64,000 nucleotides of DNA from Psychrobacter sp. WY6 (GTDB lineage: Bacteria > Pseudomonadota > Gammaproteobacteria > Pseudomonadales > Moraxellaceae), in contig NZ_CP049902.1 of the NCBI RefSeq assembly GCF_018448495.1, positions 2,604,001 to 2,668,000 on the forward strand, read 5' to 3'. Below the pieces are notes generated by a model. The model made no database searches, was not told the DNA's origin, and saw nothing but the letters and a program-made list of their open reading frames with translations. Below are positions 9,757 through 20,857 of the stretch, piece by piece (position 1 is the first letter of the stretch; every line of letters starts with the position of its first letter). The translations under genes were made by a program, and so were the position numbers.

Positions 9757-10917
9757 TTAGCGCAGTTGGCTCAATGCATCATCTTGCATAAGCTGACGCG
9801 AGACAATCACGCGCATGATCTCATTAGTACCTTCCAAAATCTGATGTACGCGCAAATCTCGCACATGACGCTCAAGCGGATACTCATTGAGATAACCGTA
9901 GCCACCATGCAGCTGCAAGGCTTCGTTAGCAACATCAAAACAAAGATCGGTCGATAAACGCTTTGCCATTGCACAATAAGTAGAGGCTTGCGCATCTTTA
10001 TTGTCGACTTTATTTGCCGCTAAATACAGCATTTGCCGTGCAGTGATGGTTTGAGTCAGCATATCGGCAAGCTTAAACTGTACTGACTGTAAGCTAGCAA
10101 TCGGGCTACCAAACTGACTGCGCTCTTGCACGTAATTGGTCGCTGTCTCAAGCGCTGCTTGCGCCGTACCGACCGCACAGATACCGATATTAATACGACC
10201 ACCATCTAAACCCTTCATCGCAATACGAAAGCCTTGACCTTCTTCGCCAATGAGATTCTCTACTGGAACTTTGACATCTTTAAAGCTAATCGTCCGTGTC
10301 GGCTGTGCTTTCCAGCCCATTTTATGCTCGTTTTTACCATATTCGATACCTGCACTATCGGCATCAACCACAAACGCTGAAATTCCCTTTGGGCCTGCAG
10401 CACCCGTACGCGCCATCACCACCAATACATCAGTTGAACCTGCGCCTGAAATAAAGGTTTTTTCGCCGGTCAGTATATAATGCTCGCCTTGCTTATCGGC
10501 TTTGGTACGCAGTGATGCCGCATCAGAACCGGCATTAGGCTCCGTCAAACAATAACTACCCAGCCATTCGCCGCTGACCATATTTGGCAAATATTTTTTG
10601 CACAATGCATCACTGCCAAATTCGCCAATCATCCAGCCTGCCATATTATGAATACTCATATAAGCCGCCACAGACGTATCACCCCATGCTAGCTCTTCAA
10701 AAACCATCGCAGAATCCAAACGCGGTAGGCCTAAGCCATCATATTCTGGGTTAGTATATAAGCCCAAAAATCCAAGCTCGCCTGATTTTTTAATCACATC
10801 AATTGGGAAGTGCGAGGTGCGATCCCATTCAGCGGCATTGGGCTTTAGCTCTTTTTGTGCAAACTGTCTAGCAGTTTGGCGAAAGGCAATTTGGTCATCG
10901 GTCAATGAAAAATCCAT
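9757..10917 (-). CDS. Isobutyryl-CoA dehydrogenase-like acyl-CoA dehydrogenase
   Basis: FAD-dependent acyl-CoA dehydrogenase, 386 residues and full length. Motifs include YCLTEPNAGSDAASLRTKA (flavin/substrate site), GEKTFISGAG, MKGLDGGRINIG and the C-terminal HQILEGTNEIMRVIVSRQL, where the glutamate is the catalytic base. The sequence resembles ACAD8/isobutyryl-CoA dehydrogenases, and the operon (mmsA, hydratase, hydrolase, mmsB) strongly implies oxidation of isobutyryl-CoA to methacrylyl-CoA. Electrons would pass to ETF, whose genes are not in this window. Intact frame. Confidence 0.92.
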   Translation of the reverse strand: MDFSLTDDQIAFRQTARQFAQKELKPNAAEWDRTSHFPIDVIKKSGELGFLGLYTNPEYDGLGLPRLDSAMVFEELAWGDTSVAAYMSIHNMAGWMIGEFGSDALCKKYLPNMVSGEWLGSYCLTEPNAGSDAASLRTKADKQGEHYILTGEKTFISGAGSTDVLVVMARTGAAGPKGISAFVVDADSAGIEYGKNEHKMGWKAQPTRTISFKDVKVPVENLIGEEGQGFRIAMKGLDGGRINIGICAVGTAQAALETATNYVQERSQFGSPIASLQSVQFKLADMLTQTITARQMLYLAANKVDNKDAQASTYCAMAKRLSTDLCFDVANEALQLHGGYGYLNEYPLERHVRDLRVHQILEGTNEIMRVIVSRQLMQDDALSQLR

Positions 10918-10980
10918 GGGGTCATCCTTGTGCTGAATAGGGTGTATTAAAGCGTCAATGCAAATATAGGTGATTCAGCG

Positions 10981-12465
10981 TTAAATTGAAATAGTCGTAT
11001 TAACACCGCGACTTGCTTCATCATCAAACCAGCGCGCCGTAACCGTCTTGGTTTGGGTATAAAATTGCACCGCCTGCTTACCATAAGGACCCAAATCACC
11101 AAGCTTACTAGCGCGTGAGCCTGAAAACGAGAACATTGGTAGTGGCACAGGAATCGGCAAGTTAATCCCGATTTGACCGACTTGGATATCTTGTTGGAAT
11201 TTATGCGCCGCAGCCCCTGATTGAGTAAAGATAGCCGTACCATTACCATGCGGATTGGCATTGAGTAGCTCAATCGCTTCATCTAAGCTGTTGGCACGCA
11301 TGATACAAAGGACAGGTCCAAAGATTTCTTCTTTGTAGATTTGCATATCTGCAGTGACGTTATCAAAAATCGTTGGACCAACGAAGTTACCCTTTTCATA
11401 ACCCTCGACCGTAATACCACGACCATCAAGTATCAAGCTCGCCCCTTCTTCTACCCCTGTACCAATCAAATGCTCAACACGCGCTTTTGCCGCAGGAGAA
11501 ATCAATGGACCCAAATCTTTATCATGTTTACCGGCTGAGACAATCAAACCCTCTGCTTTAGCTTTGATGTCATCAATCCACTCACCGGCAGCACCGACAA
11601 GGACAACCACAGATAACGCCATACAGCGTTGACCAGCAGCACCAAATGCCGCGCCTGCTAGTTGATTCAGAGTTTGCTCTTTATTGGCATCCGGCAAGAT
11701 AACGCCATGGTTTTTTGCGCCCATCATACACTGTGCGCGTTTACCTGATTGACTGGCACGCTCATAAACGTGTTTGCCGACGTTGGTCGAACCAACGAAA
11801 GAAACTGCCTTAATATCTGGATGATCACAAATCGCATCAACGGTAGCTTTGCCGCCATGTACGACGTTTAGCACGCCTTCAGGTACACCCGCTTCAACAG
11901 CAAGCTCAACCAAACGCATGGTTACCATCGGATCTTGTTCAGAAGGTTTTAGAATAAAAGTGTTGCCCGTCGCAATCGCCATTGGGAACATCCACAGTGG
12001 AATCATCGCTGGGAAGTTAAATGGCGTGATACCCGCACAGACGCCTAATGGCTGCCAAATACTATAAGTATCAACGCCTGATGCAACGTTCTCAACGAAG
12101 TCACCAATTTGTAAATTGGCAATACCAGCAGCATGCTCAACCACTTCTAAACCACGGAATACATCACCGCGTGCATCAGCAATAGTCTTGCCCTGCTCTG
12201 CGGTCAAGATTTCTGCTAGCTCATCCATGTGGTCGCGAATCAGCGCCTGATACTTTAAAAAGATACGGGCACGTGTGGTAATGGGCGTTTTGCGCCACGT
12301 TTGAAACGCTGCTTGAGCAGCAGCGACCGCTTGATTTATTTCATTGTCAGTAGTTTGCGGAACTTTGGCTATGACTTCTTGCGTGGCAGGATCGGTGATA
12401 CCAATCCATTCACTGGTATTAGAATCAACAAATTGACCATTGATAAGCTGCTTGACGTGGTGCAT
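10981..12465 (-). CDS. mmsA: Methylmalonate-semialdehyde dehydrogenase (CoA-acylating)
   Basis: Converts methylmalonate semialdehyde to propionyl-CoA using CoA and NAD. The 494-residue aldehyde dehydrogenase has the MmsA-specific segment [18 protein letters not shown], the catalytic cysteine in [13 protein letters not shown] and the C-terminal substrate segment [19 protein letters not shown]. It is the first gene of the operon; the next gene starts 63 bp downstream. The 348-bp upstream gap presumably contains the operon promoter. Intact frame. Confidence 0.95.
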   Translation of the reverse strand: MHHVKQLINGQFVDSNTSEWIGITDPATQEVIAKVPQTTDNEINQAVAAAQAAFQTWRKTPITTRARIFLKYQALIRDHMDELAEILTAEQGKTIADARGDVFRGLEVVEHAAGIANLQIGDFVENVASGVDTYSIWQPLGVCAGITPFNFPAMIPLWMFPMAIATGNTFILKPSEQDPMVTMRLVELAVEAGVPEGVLNVVHGGKATVDAICDHPDIKAVSFVGSTNVGKHVYERASQSGKRAQCMMGAKNHGVILPDANKEQTLNQLAGAAFGAAGQRCMALSVVVLVGAAGEWIDDIKAKAEGLIVSAGKHDKDLGPLISPAAKARVEHLIGTGVEEGASLILDGRGITVEGYEKGNFVGPTIFDNVTADMQIYKEEIFGPVLCIMRANSLDEAIELLNANPHGNGTAIFTQSGAAAHKFQQDIQVGQIGINLPIPVPLPMFSFSGSRASKLGDLGPYGKQAVQFYTQTKTVTARWFDDEASRGVNTTISI

Positions 12466-12738
12466 AAGATATCCTTATCTTGTTTGCGAGACTACCCTTA
12501 AGCGGTGTCTTAATATTCAAAAAGAGAGAAAAATGATGAGTTTTATCGATCAAACATAATTTATAAAATGATTTATTTCGTATCGTTATTGACTATACCA
12601 ATAAACCATTTTTAGGGTCAAGCGCTTTGTCAAAATTTTATCTGAGTTTATGTTCGAAAAAAATTTATATAAGGTATATTTCAGTTGAGCGAACGCGACT
12701 AAGTGGTGAAAAATGAGGAGGCACCTTAAATTAAAAAC
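12466..12738. other. Intergenic region upstream of mmsA
   Basis: AT-rich spacer between the mmsA start and the terminator of prpE. It must contain the promoter of the mmsA operon, but I do not see an unambiguous -35/-10 pair or operator palindrome. No coding sequence. Confidence 0.4.
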
Positions 12739-12770
12739 AAAAAAGCCCATGATTGTGCATGAGCTTTTTT
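12739..12770 (-). terminator. Terminator downstream of prpE
   Basis: AAAAAAGC/GCTTTTTT stem extended by CATG/CATG across one mismatch, 6-nt loop. Located 44 bp past the prpE stop on the minus strand. Confidence 0.8.
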
Positions 12771-12813
12771 CAATATTAACGTCAGATGGCTTTTTTCAAT
12801 TAATACGCCATCA

Positions 12814-14865
12814 TTAGTAGTCTTTCATGGACTGCTTAATCGCGTCAATCGCTGTTGGATTATCAAGCGTTGACATATCTCCTGTTTCGTTGCCTTCTGC
12901 TAAAGCACGAATGGCTCGACGTAAGATTTTGCCAGAGCGCGTTTTTGGTAGTGCTTGCGGGAAATAAATTGCCGCTGGTCTTGCGATACCACCAAGGGAT
13001 TTGACCACAGCACCGATGACCTGCTGCTCAATACGGAAACGGTTTTCGGTCGTCGCCACTTGCTTATGATCTTTTAACACACAAAAGCAATGGGCAATTC
13101 TCCTTTCAATTCATCATGAATACCCACAACCGCACACTCTGCCATCTCTGGATGCGTACTAATCGCTTCTTCAATTTCTTGCGTGCCAATACGGTGACCA
13201 GCGACGTTAATCACATCGTCAGTGCGTCCTAAGATATAAAAATAACCCTCCTCATCAGTCACGGCATAGTCTGAGGTTGAGTATTGCTTGCCATCAAACA
13301 GACCAAAAAACTGCTAATAAAGCGTTCGTCATTTCGCCATACCGTGGTCAGACAACCGGGCGGCAATGGTGCACGAATCGCGAGCAGTCCTTTTTCACCC
13401 GCTTTACATGGCTCTCCAGTTTCCTCATTAATGACTTGTGCATCGTAGCCATACATAGGATAGCCGGGTGAGCCTTGTTTGTGCGGTTTATCATTAAACT
13501 TGGGCGTGTTACTTAGAATGGGCCAGCCAGACTCTGTCTGCCAATAATGGTCTAAAATCGGTACGCCTAAATGTTTGGTCAGCCAACTGGCAGTAGACTC
13601 ATCCAGTGGTTCACCTGCCAAAAAGAAGGATTTTACGCTGGAGACATCATAGCGCGTCATCCATGTCTCATCTTGTTTTTTCAGCATACGAACACCCGTC
13701 GGTGCCGTGAATAAGATATTGACCTTGTTTGCTTCAACAATTCGCCACCAAATACCGGGGTTTGGGCGATGCGGTAGACCTTCATACATCACACTCGTCA
13801 TGCCCGCCAGCAATGGTGCGTAAATGGTGTAAGAATGCCCAACCGCCCAACCGATATCTGATATCGCCCAAAATGTCTCGCCCGCCTTGCCATCGTAGAT
13901 ATAGTCCATCGACGTCGTTAGCGCAACCGCGTGACCACCGGTATCACGTTGCACGCCTTTTGGCGTACCCGTAGTGCCTGAGGTATAAAGTAAATATGAT
14001 GGCGTATTTGACTCCAGCCAAACTGGCTCGACAATCGCATTGGTTTCACAGCTGATACGGCGCTGAGTTGCATAATCAACATCAATATTTTTGGCTCAAA
14101 TGGTAAAATACCACGATTGATGACCAATACATGTTCGGGCTTAACCGTTGCTTGCTCGACCCCTTGATTGACAAGATTTTTATAATTAATAACTTTACCA
14201 CCGCGCAAACCTGCATCCACCGTGATGACCATTTTTGCTTCAGCATCGTCCATACGAATGGCTAAGTTATGCGCCGCAAATCCACCAAATACCACAGAAT
14301 GTACCGCACCGATACGAGCGCAAGCCAACATGGCATAAGCGGCTTCTAGAATCATCGGCATGTAAATGACAACGCGATCGCCCTTGCCAATACCATGACG
14401 CTGTAGCACATCAGCAAAATAATTGACTTCTTTATATAGGTCATTATAGGTCAGGCGACGCTTGGTATAGTCCGTATAAAGCTCAACGTTATTACCCAAG
14501 TCTTTAAACGCATCGACGACTGCAGGAAAGGTTTCTATTAACTCTTGGTTAATCTCAGAGGATAACCAGATAAAAGCATCCTGCTCTGCGCGTTCTGCAA
14601 GGTGACGATCGACACAGTTATAGCAAAGATTGGTCTCGCCACCGACATACCACTGCGCAAATGGCAGATTGCTGTCATCAAGGATTTGTTCAGGCTCTTT
14701 ATGCCAATAGATACGCTTTGCTTGCTCTGCCCAAAACTGCTCTTTATTTTCAATAGAAGAGTGATAAATTTCAGCAAAAGTTTGAGTGGTATTAGATGAC
14801 GCTTGAGAAGTCTGAGCTTGGTCTGACGATTGGTTGGTCACTGAAGTGGCGGTTTGCTCGCTCAT
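12814..14865 (-). CDS. prpE: Propionyl-CoA synthetase, three frameshifts
   Basis: ANL-superfamily ligase that activates propionate (or acetate) to its CoA ester via an acyl-adenylate. Features in order: the PrpE-type N-terminus [47 protein letters not shown], the P-loop [37 protein letters not shown] and the acetylatable lysine region [11 protein letters not shown]. Three one-base losses interrupt it: an A run near 14098, a T run near 13312 and one base near 13081. Repair gives about 685 residues. AAGGA eight bases upstream supports the ATG at 14865. It would assimilate propionate into the pool also fed by MmsA. Confidence 0.9.
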
Positions 14866-14953
14866 AATAGCTGTCCTTAGCATAAATGATGGGTAATACG
14901 ATGTAATATTGTCATAGTAAAGATTGGCTATCCCTGCCAGCTATCTCTAATAG

Positions 14954-14999
14954 AACAAAAAACCGATACACTACGTATCGATTTAGTAGGTATCGGTTT
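14954..14999 (-). terminator. Terminator downstream of the acyl-CoA ligase
   Basis: Ten-bp stem AAACCGATAC/GTATCGGTTT with an inner CTAC/GTAG stem. Six Ts follow on the minus strand. Confidence 0.8.
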
Positions 15000-15073
15000 A
15001 AAATGTAGCAGAGCTAACAATAAAGGTCAACTATTAAGCCAGTTATCTGCTCAATAGTTAAGACACTTTAAAC

Positions 15074-16744
15074 CTACACCTCAGTTTGATCAGCATACAT
15101 CTCACGCATCACTTTTTTGTCATGCTTACCAACAGAAGTCTTTGGTAGCTCATTGACGAACTTAAACTGACTTGGCACACCATATTTCGGAATAATACCC
15201 CGCTCTACGGCTTTCTCAGCAATGGCTTTGATATCATCAACGCTCGTGTCTTGAGCATTAGGTTTTAACACAATCAAGGCCAATGGACGCTCGCCCCATT
15301 GCTTATCACGTACCCCAATCACAGATACGTCAGCGACCGCTGGATGTAACGACAAAATCGTCTCAATCTCTAATGACGATATCCACTCGCCGCCTGACTT
15401 AATGACGTCTTTTAAGCGATCAGTAATCCTAATATAACCATCAGGACTATATAAGCAATGTCTTGGGTGTGCATATAGCCGTTTTCCCACAGCTCTTTGC
15501 CCGCATCGTCATTTTTTAGATAGCTTTGCGTTAGCCAAGGTGCGCGCAATACCAGCTCGCCCGTATTGTCTTGACCGGTACCAACCGACTCATTATTGCT
15601 ACTCCATATTTGAGCATCCACCATCAGTACGGGCTTACCAGTCATACAACGGCGAGCGATATTTTCATCTTCACTCATTTCAGACTCGTCGAGACTGAAT
15701 TCTGTCAAGCTAATAAGGGGCGCTGTCTCTGACATACCATAACCAGTATATACTTCGATTCCTTGTGCCATGGCTGTTTTTGCCAAGCCTTCAGTCAATC
15801 TTGAACCACCGATGATCATTTTTAAACCATTAAAGCTAGCACCGCGATCTTGCGCTTCTTTGAGCACCATTTGCAAAATCGTTGGGACACAATGAGTAAT
15901 ACTGACTTTTTCATTAATGATCAAGTCCATTAATACATCTGGTGCATAGCGCGTCCCGGATACACTTGCTTCAGACCAGCCATGGTCGCAGTAAATGGAA
16001 AGCCCCACGCATGCACGTGGAACATCGGCGTCATCGGCATATAGACATCACCGTAGCTGACGCCTTGCTTGTCGGGCAGCATACCTAATGTCGCCGCTTC
16101 GGTAAGAGTATGCAATACTAACTGGCGGTGGCTAAAGAACACGCCTTTTGGATCGCCCGTCGTGCCTGAGGTATAAAACGTTGTGGCAATGGTGTTTTCA
16201 TCAAAATCTGGGAAGTCAAACTCACTATCGGCAGCTTGTAATAACGCTTCATACTCACCCACTACGCGGTTTTGATTACCACCGAAGACTCCTTCAGATG
16301 TCACGCCATCATCATCTAGCCAAATAATGTGCTCAATACTAGAGTTTTCAAACTGATAGCTTTTGACCAATGGCGCAAACTCAGAATTAAGCAGCAGCAC
16401 TTTCGGCTTAGCATGATTGATGGTATAAAGAATTTTTTCTGGCGATAGGCGGATATTAACGGTTTGCAAAATATACTCTGACATCGGTACCGCAAAATAC
16501 GACTCCAGATAACGATGGCTGTCCCAATCCATCACCGCCACTATATCACCTGCATCTAGATTTAAACCTGCTAAGACATTGGCCAAGCGATTGATACGAT
16601 TGAATAAATCTTTATAGGTAAGGCGTTTTTTGTCAGCATAAACGATTTCTTGCTCTAGCGACACCGTTTTGGCACGGTTCAATAGCTGCTTAACTAATAA
16701 GGGATAATCGTAAGCAGAAGGGGCGCTGTGGTAAATATTGACAT
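15074..16744 (-). CDS. Medium/long-chain fatty acyl-CoA ligase, three frameshifts
   Basis: ANL-family acyl-CoA synthetase of the AlkK-like type that activates fatty acids for beta-oxidation. Visible motifs are TTFYTSGTTGDPKGVFFSHRQ (P-loop), TPMFHVHAWGFPF, YTGYGMSETAPLIS (A5), DRLKDVIKSGGEWISSLEIE (A8) and PKTSVGKHDKK (A10 lysine). The frame changes near 16715, 15998 and 15445, each consistent with one missing base. The upstream ATG at 16744 has AGGA ten bases before it and supplies MSIFTTAP..., giving about 556 residues, normal for the family. Chain-length preference cannot be told from sequence. Confidence 0.88.
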
Positions 16745-17012
16745 AGATGTGACGTCCTTGTTGGTCATGCGGATAAGTTATTATGCGGGTGAATCATAAA
16801 TAATTGATGGCACGCAGCCCTAGTTATTTTAGCTTTTATTTATAAAAATTGCGGTTTAACCAGTGGCTATTTAAAAATTGATAGTGGCTAACAGTATTAA
16901 TAGAATTATTAGGGTGTATTGAACAGGCTATATCGATAGTAAGAAAAAATAGATGCTATGTAAAGCAACCTTACGTAAACATCCTAAGAGGCAATAGCTT
17001 GATGAAAATTGC

Positions 17013-18222
17013 TCAAAAACAGCCATCAAGCCACACGTGATTTGTTTTAATCATGCCAAAACTGGCAACCAGTAATGCCAAAATCTGTACAAATAAGAGC
17101 AGCCATACTGTGAGCGACCATGCCCGCGCGCATAAGCCATACCGCATAACCACGCACCCATCGTACCGCCAGCATAATACCCCATGTAATATAAACCAGA
17201 CGCCAATGAGCGCCCTTTTTTAACATTGACGGCGATATAACTGATGGTAGCAGCTTGGGTGATAAAGACACCTGAGGACATAATAGCAAGACCAATAATA
17301 ATGCCCCATAACGGCGTCACTAGTGTTAACAGCACCCCAATCATAGAAACGAAAACAGCCACACGTACTGTGCGCGCTGAACCAAAGCGACGTAGCAAGG
17401 TCGTCGACAATGGCGTAATAACAACGCCTATCAAAAAACGGCAAAAATATTGGCAAGCGCACCCGTACTCAACTCATATGGCGTCTTAGCAAGATGTAGA
17501 TTGATAAAGGTAAAACAACCCACGAGTGAGAATAAGACACACGCCCCTAACAGACAAGCCGTCACCACATAACGATTGATTAAATGCTCACCGAGCGTCT
17601 GCATCGCGGAACGAAAATTCGGATTGGCCACAAACTGCTGTGACGATGGCAGCATTTTGCCGACCCATAGCGCACCGATAAGGGTCATCGCTGCCATCAC
17701 ATAATAGCCTGCACGCCAGCCGATAAGCTCGTGCAAATGCCCAAGCAAAAATCGCCCCATGAAGCCGCCAAGTACCGAGCCTGAGACATAGAACGACATC
17801 AGTTCCGTGACAGCGCGTCCCTCAAACTCTTCACCGATATAAGCAATCGTCACCACGGTAATGCCCGGTACAGATAACCCTTGCATAAACCGCCACATGC
17901 CCATCCAACCAATACTCGGACTTTGGGCAATTAAAGCAGTTGGTATCGCTAAAAATAATAACGCGCCAACGATAAAGGATTTACGCCCCACAGCGTCAGA
18001 CAGCATGCCCAAGAATGGCGACATAATAGCAATCGCCATTACCGTTGCACCGACGATCATGCCAGCTTGCACCTCAGTTGCTGAAAGGTCTACCATTAAT
18101 ACGGGCAAAATGGCCTGAATAGAATACACTTGCAAAAAAGCAAACATCCCAATCAAGCCAATGGTGAGTTTTAAGACCCACGATGTTGCATTATTGATTG
18201 GTGTAGATAGAGGTTCTGGCAT
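17013..18222 (-). CDS. MFS transporter (YnfM/Bcr-like), two frameshifts
   Basis: Twelve-helix major facilitator. The N-terminus MPEPLSTPINN is followed by hydrophobic segments, with the MFS signature FLGMLSDAVGRKSF between TM2 and TM3 and IQAILPVLMVDL in TM1. Frames shift near 17431 and near 17140; each is a one-base loss. The repaired C-terminus ends SFGMIKTNHVWLDGCF at 17013. Total length is about 403 residues. Substrate unknown; the family exports sugars or drugs. The open frame extends upstream of 18222, but that part is low-complexity and not MFS-like, so the start at 18222 is preferred without a strong ribosome site. Confidence 0.82.
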
Positions 18223-18624
18223 ATTATTTTGGGATTTACTGATGGTATTTTTCACAGGAATACAGGCTATGTTGGACGCGGATGATCTGGCGTGAGTAAT
18301 AGAAATAGGACGATAATAGCTGAAATAATGACAAAAATAATAATGAAAATAATGGCTGATGCTAGGGATAGGCGTCATGTATGATTTTAGCACACCAAAT
18401 ACCAGACTCTGGTTTCGGTGTGTTATCGGTATTGCTTTATTTATGCTTAGGGTCTGTTGAACACTAAAAACTGCTGATTTATATACTGCGTAGGTGACGA
18501 TATTTTTGACAGCAAGCAGATTGCTGTCTACTATTTTTTGATCTATTATATATAAATGTGATTCACAAAAACTTATACCCACAAAATATAACCTGCGGCC
18601 CAACTCACCTATAGCAGACGCTCT
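18223..18624. promoter_or_regulatory. Divergent promoter region with hairpin
   Basis: A 402-bp spacer between the MFS gene and the secreted hydrolase. It contains a perfect 8-bp hairpin GACAGCAA/TTGCTGTC (18508-18528) followed by a T-rich stretch, and at 18448-18461 the sequence TAGGGTCTGTTGAA, which recurs at 47892-47905. No gene is seen. Confidence 0.45.
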
Positions 18625-19614
18625 ATGATGCCCAAATATCCTTTTTATTCGCAATGGATTGTCGCTATAGCCGCACTGGTTTTTTCTATAAATGCGTCGG
18701 CAGTTACGTTAGACGAAGTAGCCGCAACGAAGCTCACAATTAAAGAGCAATCGACCAAAATAGTATCAACCCCGATAGCGTCAGCGGTTGCTATAACATC
18801 GCCTGTATCAACACCAGCCGTGCCGTCAAACTGTATCGCCGACAGTATTATTACAGCGGCTAATCTGTCAGATACGCGTGATAAAGGACCTTTTTCGGTG
18901 GCTAAGAAAGCTGTTCCTCGTCAGTTAGCCAACGGCTTTGGTGGCGGAACTATTTATTATCCAACCAACGCGGGCGGCTGTGGTCTGTTAGGCGGAATCG
19001 CAGTGATACCCGGTTATGTGTCCTACGAATCTTCTATTAAATGGTGGGGGCCGCGTTTGGCATCTTGGGGATTTGTGGTTATTACCATCGATACCAACTC
19101 CATTTATGATGACCCAGAGAGCCGTGCGGCACAGTTAAGTGCCGCGCTTTATCATATGCTTCGTGACAATACGGTAGGCGCTCAGATAGATAGTACGCGC
19201 TTGGGTGCTATTGGCTGGTCAATGGGCGGCGGCGGCGCACTCCAGCTAGCGACAAAACGTCAGACGGTTCGAGCGATTATTCCGCAAACGCCCTATCATG
19301 ATAAAGACTATGGCGAAATGAACACGCCTGCTTTATTCATTACTTGCCAGAATGACCGTATTGCCTCAAATAAAAAATACAGCAGTCGTTTTTATGATAA
19401 GGCTACAGGCGCAAAAATGAAGATTGAGATAAAGAATGGTAGCCATTTTTGTCCAAGTTATCGTTTTAATGAGATATTACTGAGCAAGCCAGGTATTGCT
19501 TGGATGCATCGCTATATTAATGGTGATACCCGATTCGATCAGTTTTTATGTCGTAACGACAACTATGGCAACAATCCTCGTATATCCGCTTACGACTATA
19601 AAAACTGCTCATAA
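18625..19614 (+). CDS. Secreted PETase-like polyester hydrolase / cutinase-type lipase
   Basis: Alpha/beta hydrolase of the polyester-hydrolase (dienelactone/cutinase) family, 329 residues with an N-terminal signal peptide (about 1-26) and a 45-residue linker. The core closely follows the Ideonella PETase layout: GGTIYYPTNAGG, IKWWGPRLASWGFVVITIDTNS, GWSMGGGGAL with nucleophile Ser199 next to Trp198 and Met200, acid Asp244 in TCQNDRIA, and His274 in GSHFCPS. Cys241 and Cys276 match the extra PETase disulfide next to the active site; Cys309 and Cys328 match the conserved second disulfide. Tyr131 fits the oxyanion position, Tyr224 replaces PETase Trp185 and Phe275 replaces Ser238. Moraxella TA144 lipase 1 (Mors1) is the known relative. 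Actual substrate in nature is unknown. Confidence 0.92.
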   Translation: MMPKYPFYSQWIVAIAALVFSINASAVTLDEVAATKLTIKEQSTKIVSTPIASAVAITSPVSTPAVPSNCIADSIITAANLSDTRDKGPFSVAKKAVPRQLANGFGGGTIYYPTNAGGCGLLGGIAVIPGYVSYESSIKWWGPRLASWGFVVITIDTNSIYDDPESRAAQLSAALYHMLRDNTVGAQIDSTRLGAIGWSMGGGGALQLATKRQTVRAIIPQTPYHDKDYGEMNTPALFITCQNDRIASNKKYSSRFYDKATGAKMKIEIKNGSHFCPSYRFNEILLSKPGIAWMHRYINGDTRFDQFLCRNDNYGNNPRISAYDYKNCS

Positions 19615-19717
19615 ACAAAGCATTCATGAGAAAAGCACTTATAAACTAGGTACTGATAAACTAGACACTTATAAACGATCCGCTGGTCAATCTCTGACTT
19701 AGGAGCGCTTATCATAG

Positions 19718-19748
19718 AAAAAGGGCTACCGAAATGGCAGCCTTTTTT
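19718..19748. terminator. Terminator between hydrolase and ankyrin gene
   Basis: AAAAAGGGCTACC/GGCAGCCTTTTTT stem with a one-base bulge, short GAAAT loop and T run. Confidence 0.75.
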
Positions 19749-19766
19749 ATAAAATCATTAACGCTA

Positions 19767-20556
19767 TTATTCACAGCTCGCTTTGCCAGTGCGATGATTC
19801 ACAGCACCATTGGCGGCTAATAGCTTTTGCATATTAACCAAATCTCGCGAACACGCATATGAATAGGCACCTTGATTATACGAGCCCATTTTTTTGTCTT
19901 TGGTCGTTGCTACTAGATTTGGATTAGCACCTTGCGCCAATAAATATTTGACAGTTTCAAGGCGATTATTACTAGCTGCAACCATAATCAAGGTTTCACC
20001 ATCACTTTCTACCGTCTGATCATTTAAGTCCACAGGCGCTTTTTCATTCAATAACGTATGTACTTTTTTGACAATATTGGTATTTTTCCCCAGTACAGCA
20101 GATTTCATGACGTTATACACATCACCGTCATCTTTAGCATAGATATCAGCGCCTTTGCTGACTAAGTAATCGACCACATCTTCATAGCCGATAAAAGCAG
20201 CCCAGCCTAACGCCGTTTGGTTAAGGCTACCTGTATCTTTAACTTCTAAGTCTTGACCATTGTTAACCATGTATTTGACCGTGGCTAGATCACCATGTTT
20301 TACGGCGTCAAACCAAGTAGCATCTGCACCTGTAGAGGGTTTGTCATAAACACACGCCAAGAAAGTTTGTTTTGATTGGCAAGATCAAAATTCTCAGTAG
20401 TGCTGAAACGAAAATCTACTTGTGGGACTGGTGCGGTTTGAGCAGCTTGAATAGTGTCCATTTTAGTGACGCTGTTATCATTGTTTAGGCTTGAGCAACC
20501 TGCTAATAACATTGTTGCCATAACCGCTGATGCGCTCATTTTTCCAAAAATCTCAT
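19767..20556 (-). CDS. Ankyrin-repeat lipoprotein, two frameshifts
   Basis: A lipoprotein signal (MLLAGCSS) is followed by about five ankyrin repeats, e.g. TWFDAVKHGDLATVKYMVNNGQ, TALGWAAFIGYEDVVDYLVSKGAD and TLIMVAASNNRLETVKYLLAQGANPN, a protein-interaction scaffold. The best start is ATG at 20556, which has AAGG seven bases upstream. One T is missing in a run just after it, and one A near 20365; both repaired give about 264 residues. Such envelope ankyrin proteins in gamma-proteobacteria have varied roles (catalase partner, secretion); none is indicated by the neighbours. Confidence 0.83.
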
Positions 20557-20857
20557 GACTCAACCTTCAAATACAAATTAAATAGTGAGAGATATTATAT
20601 AGATTCATTAAATAATAATCTATAAATTATAAGCTATGAATGACAATGACCCTCGGTTAATATAGGCTTATATCAGACTTTAACGTTATACACTGAACCT
20701 AACAATCAACATCTTTTTTATAACAGACTTTAGGTACATGACTCACCATAATAAGAGGTCATTTATAATAAATTGTCATCTACTGATAAGAAATATTCAT
20801 TATTAAAATTGCTAAGACATCAAGAAACTCGAATAAAAACACTAAGGAATAATTTCA
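20557..20857. other. Divergent intergenic region
   Basis: A 301-bp AT-rich spacer between the ankyrin gene (minus) and the MBL-like gene (plus). It must contain both promoters; no distinct operator, RNA or coding sequence is seen. Confidence 0.4.

Noticed and set aside
16998..17030. CTTGATG/CATCAAG hairpin at the MFS gene end as terminator
   Set aside because: Stem is only 7 bp with a 19-nt loop, no T run, and it overlaps the probable coding end.
18223..18654. Upstream extension of the MFS open frame to 18654
   Set aside because: The added residues are Tyr/Ser/His-rich and unlike MFS N-termini, and would overlap the hydrolase gene start.
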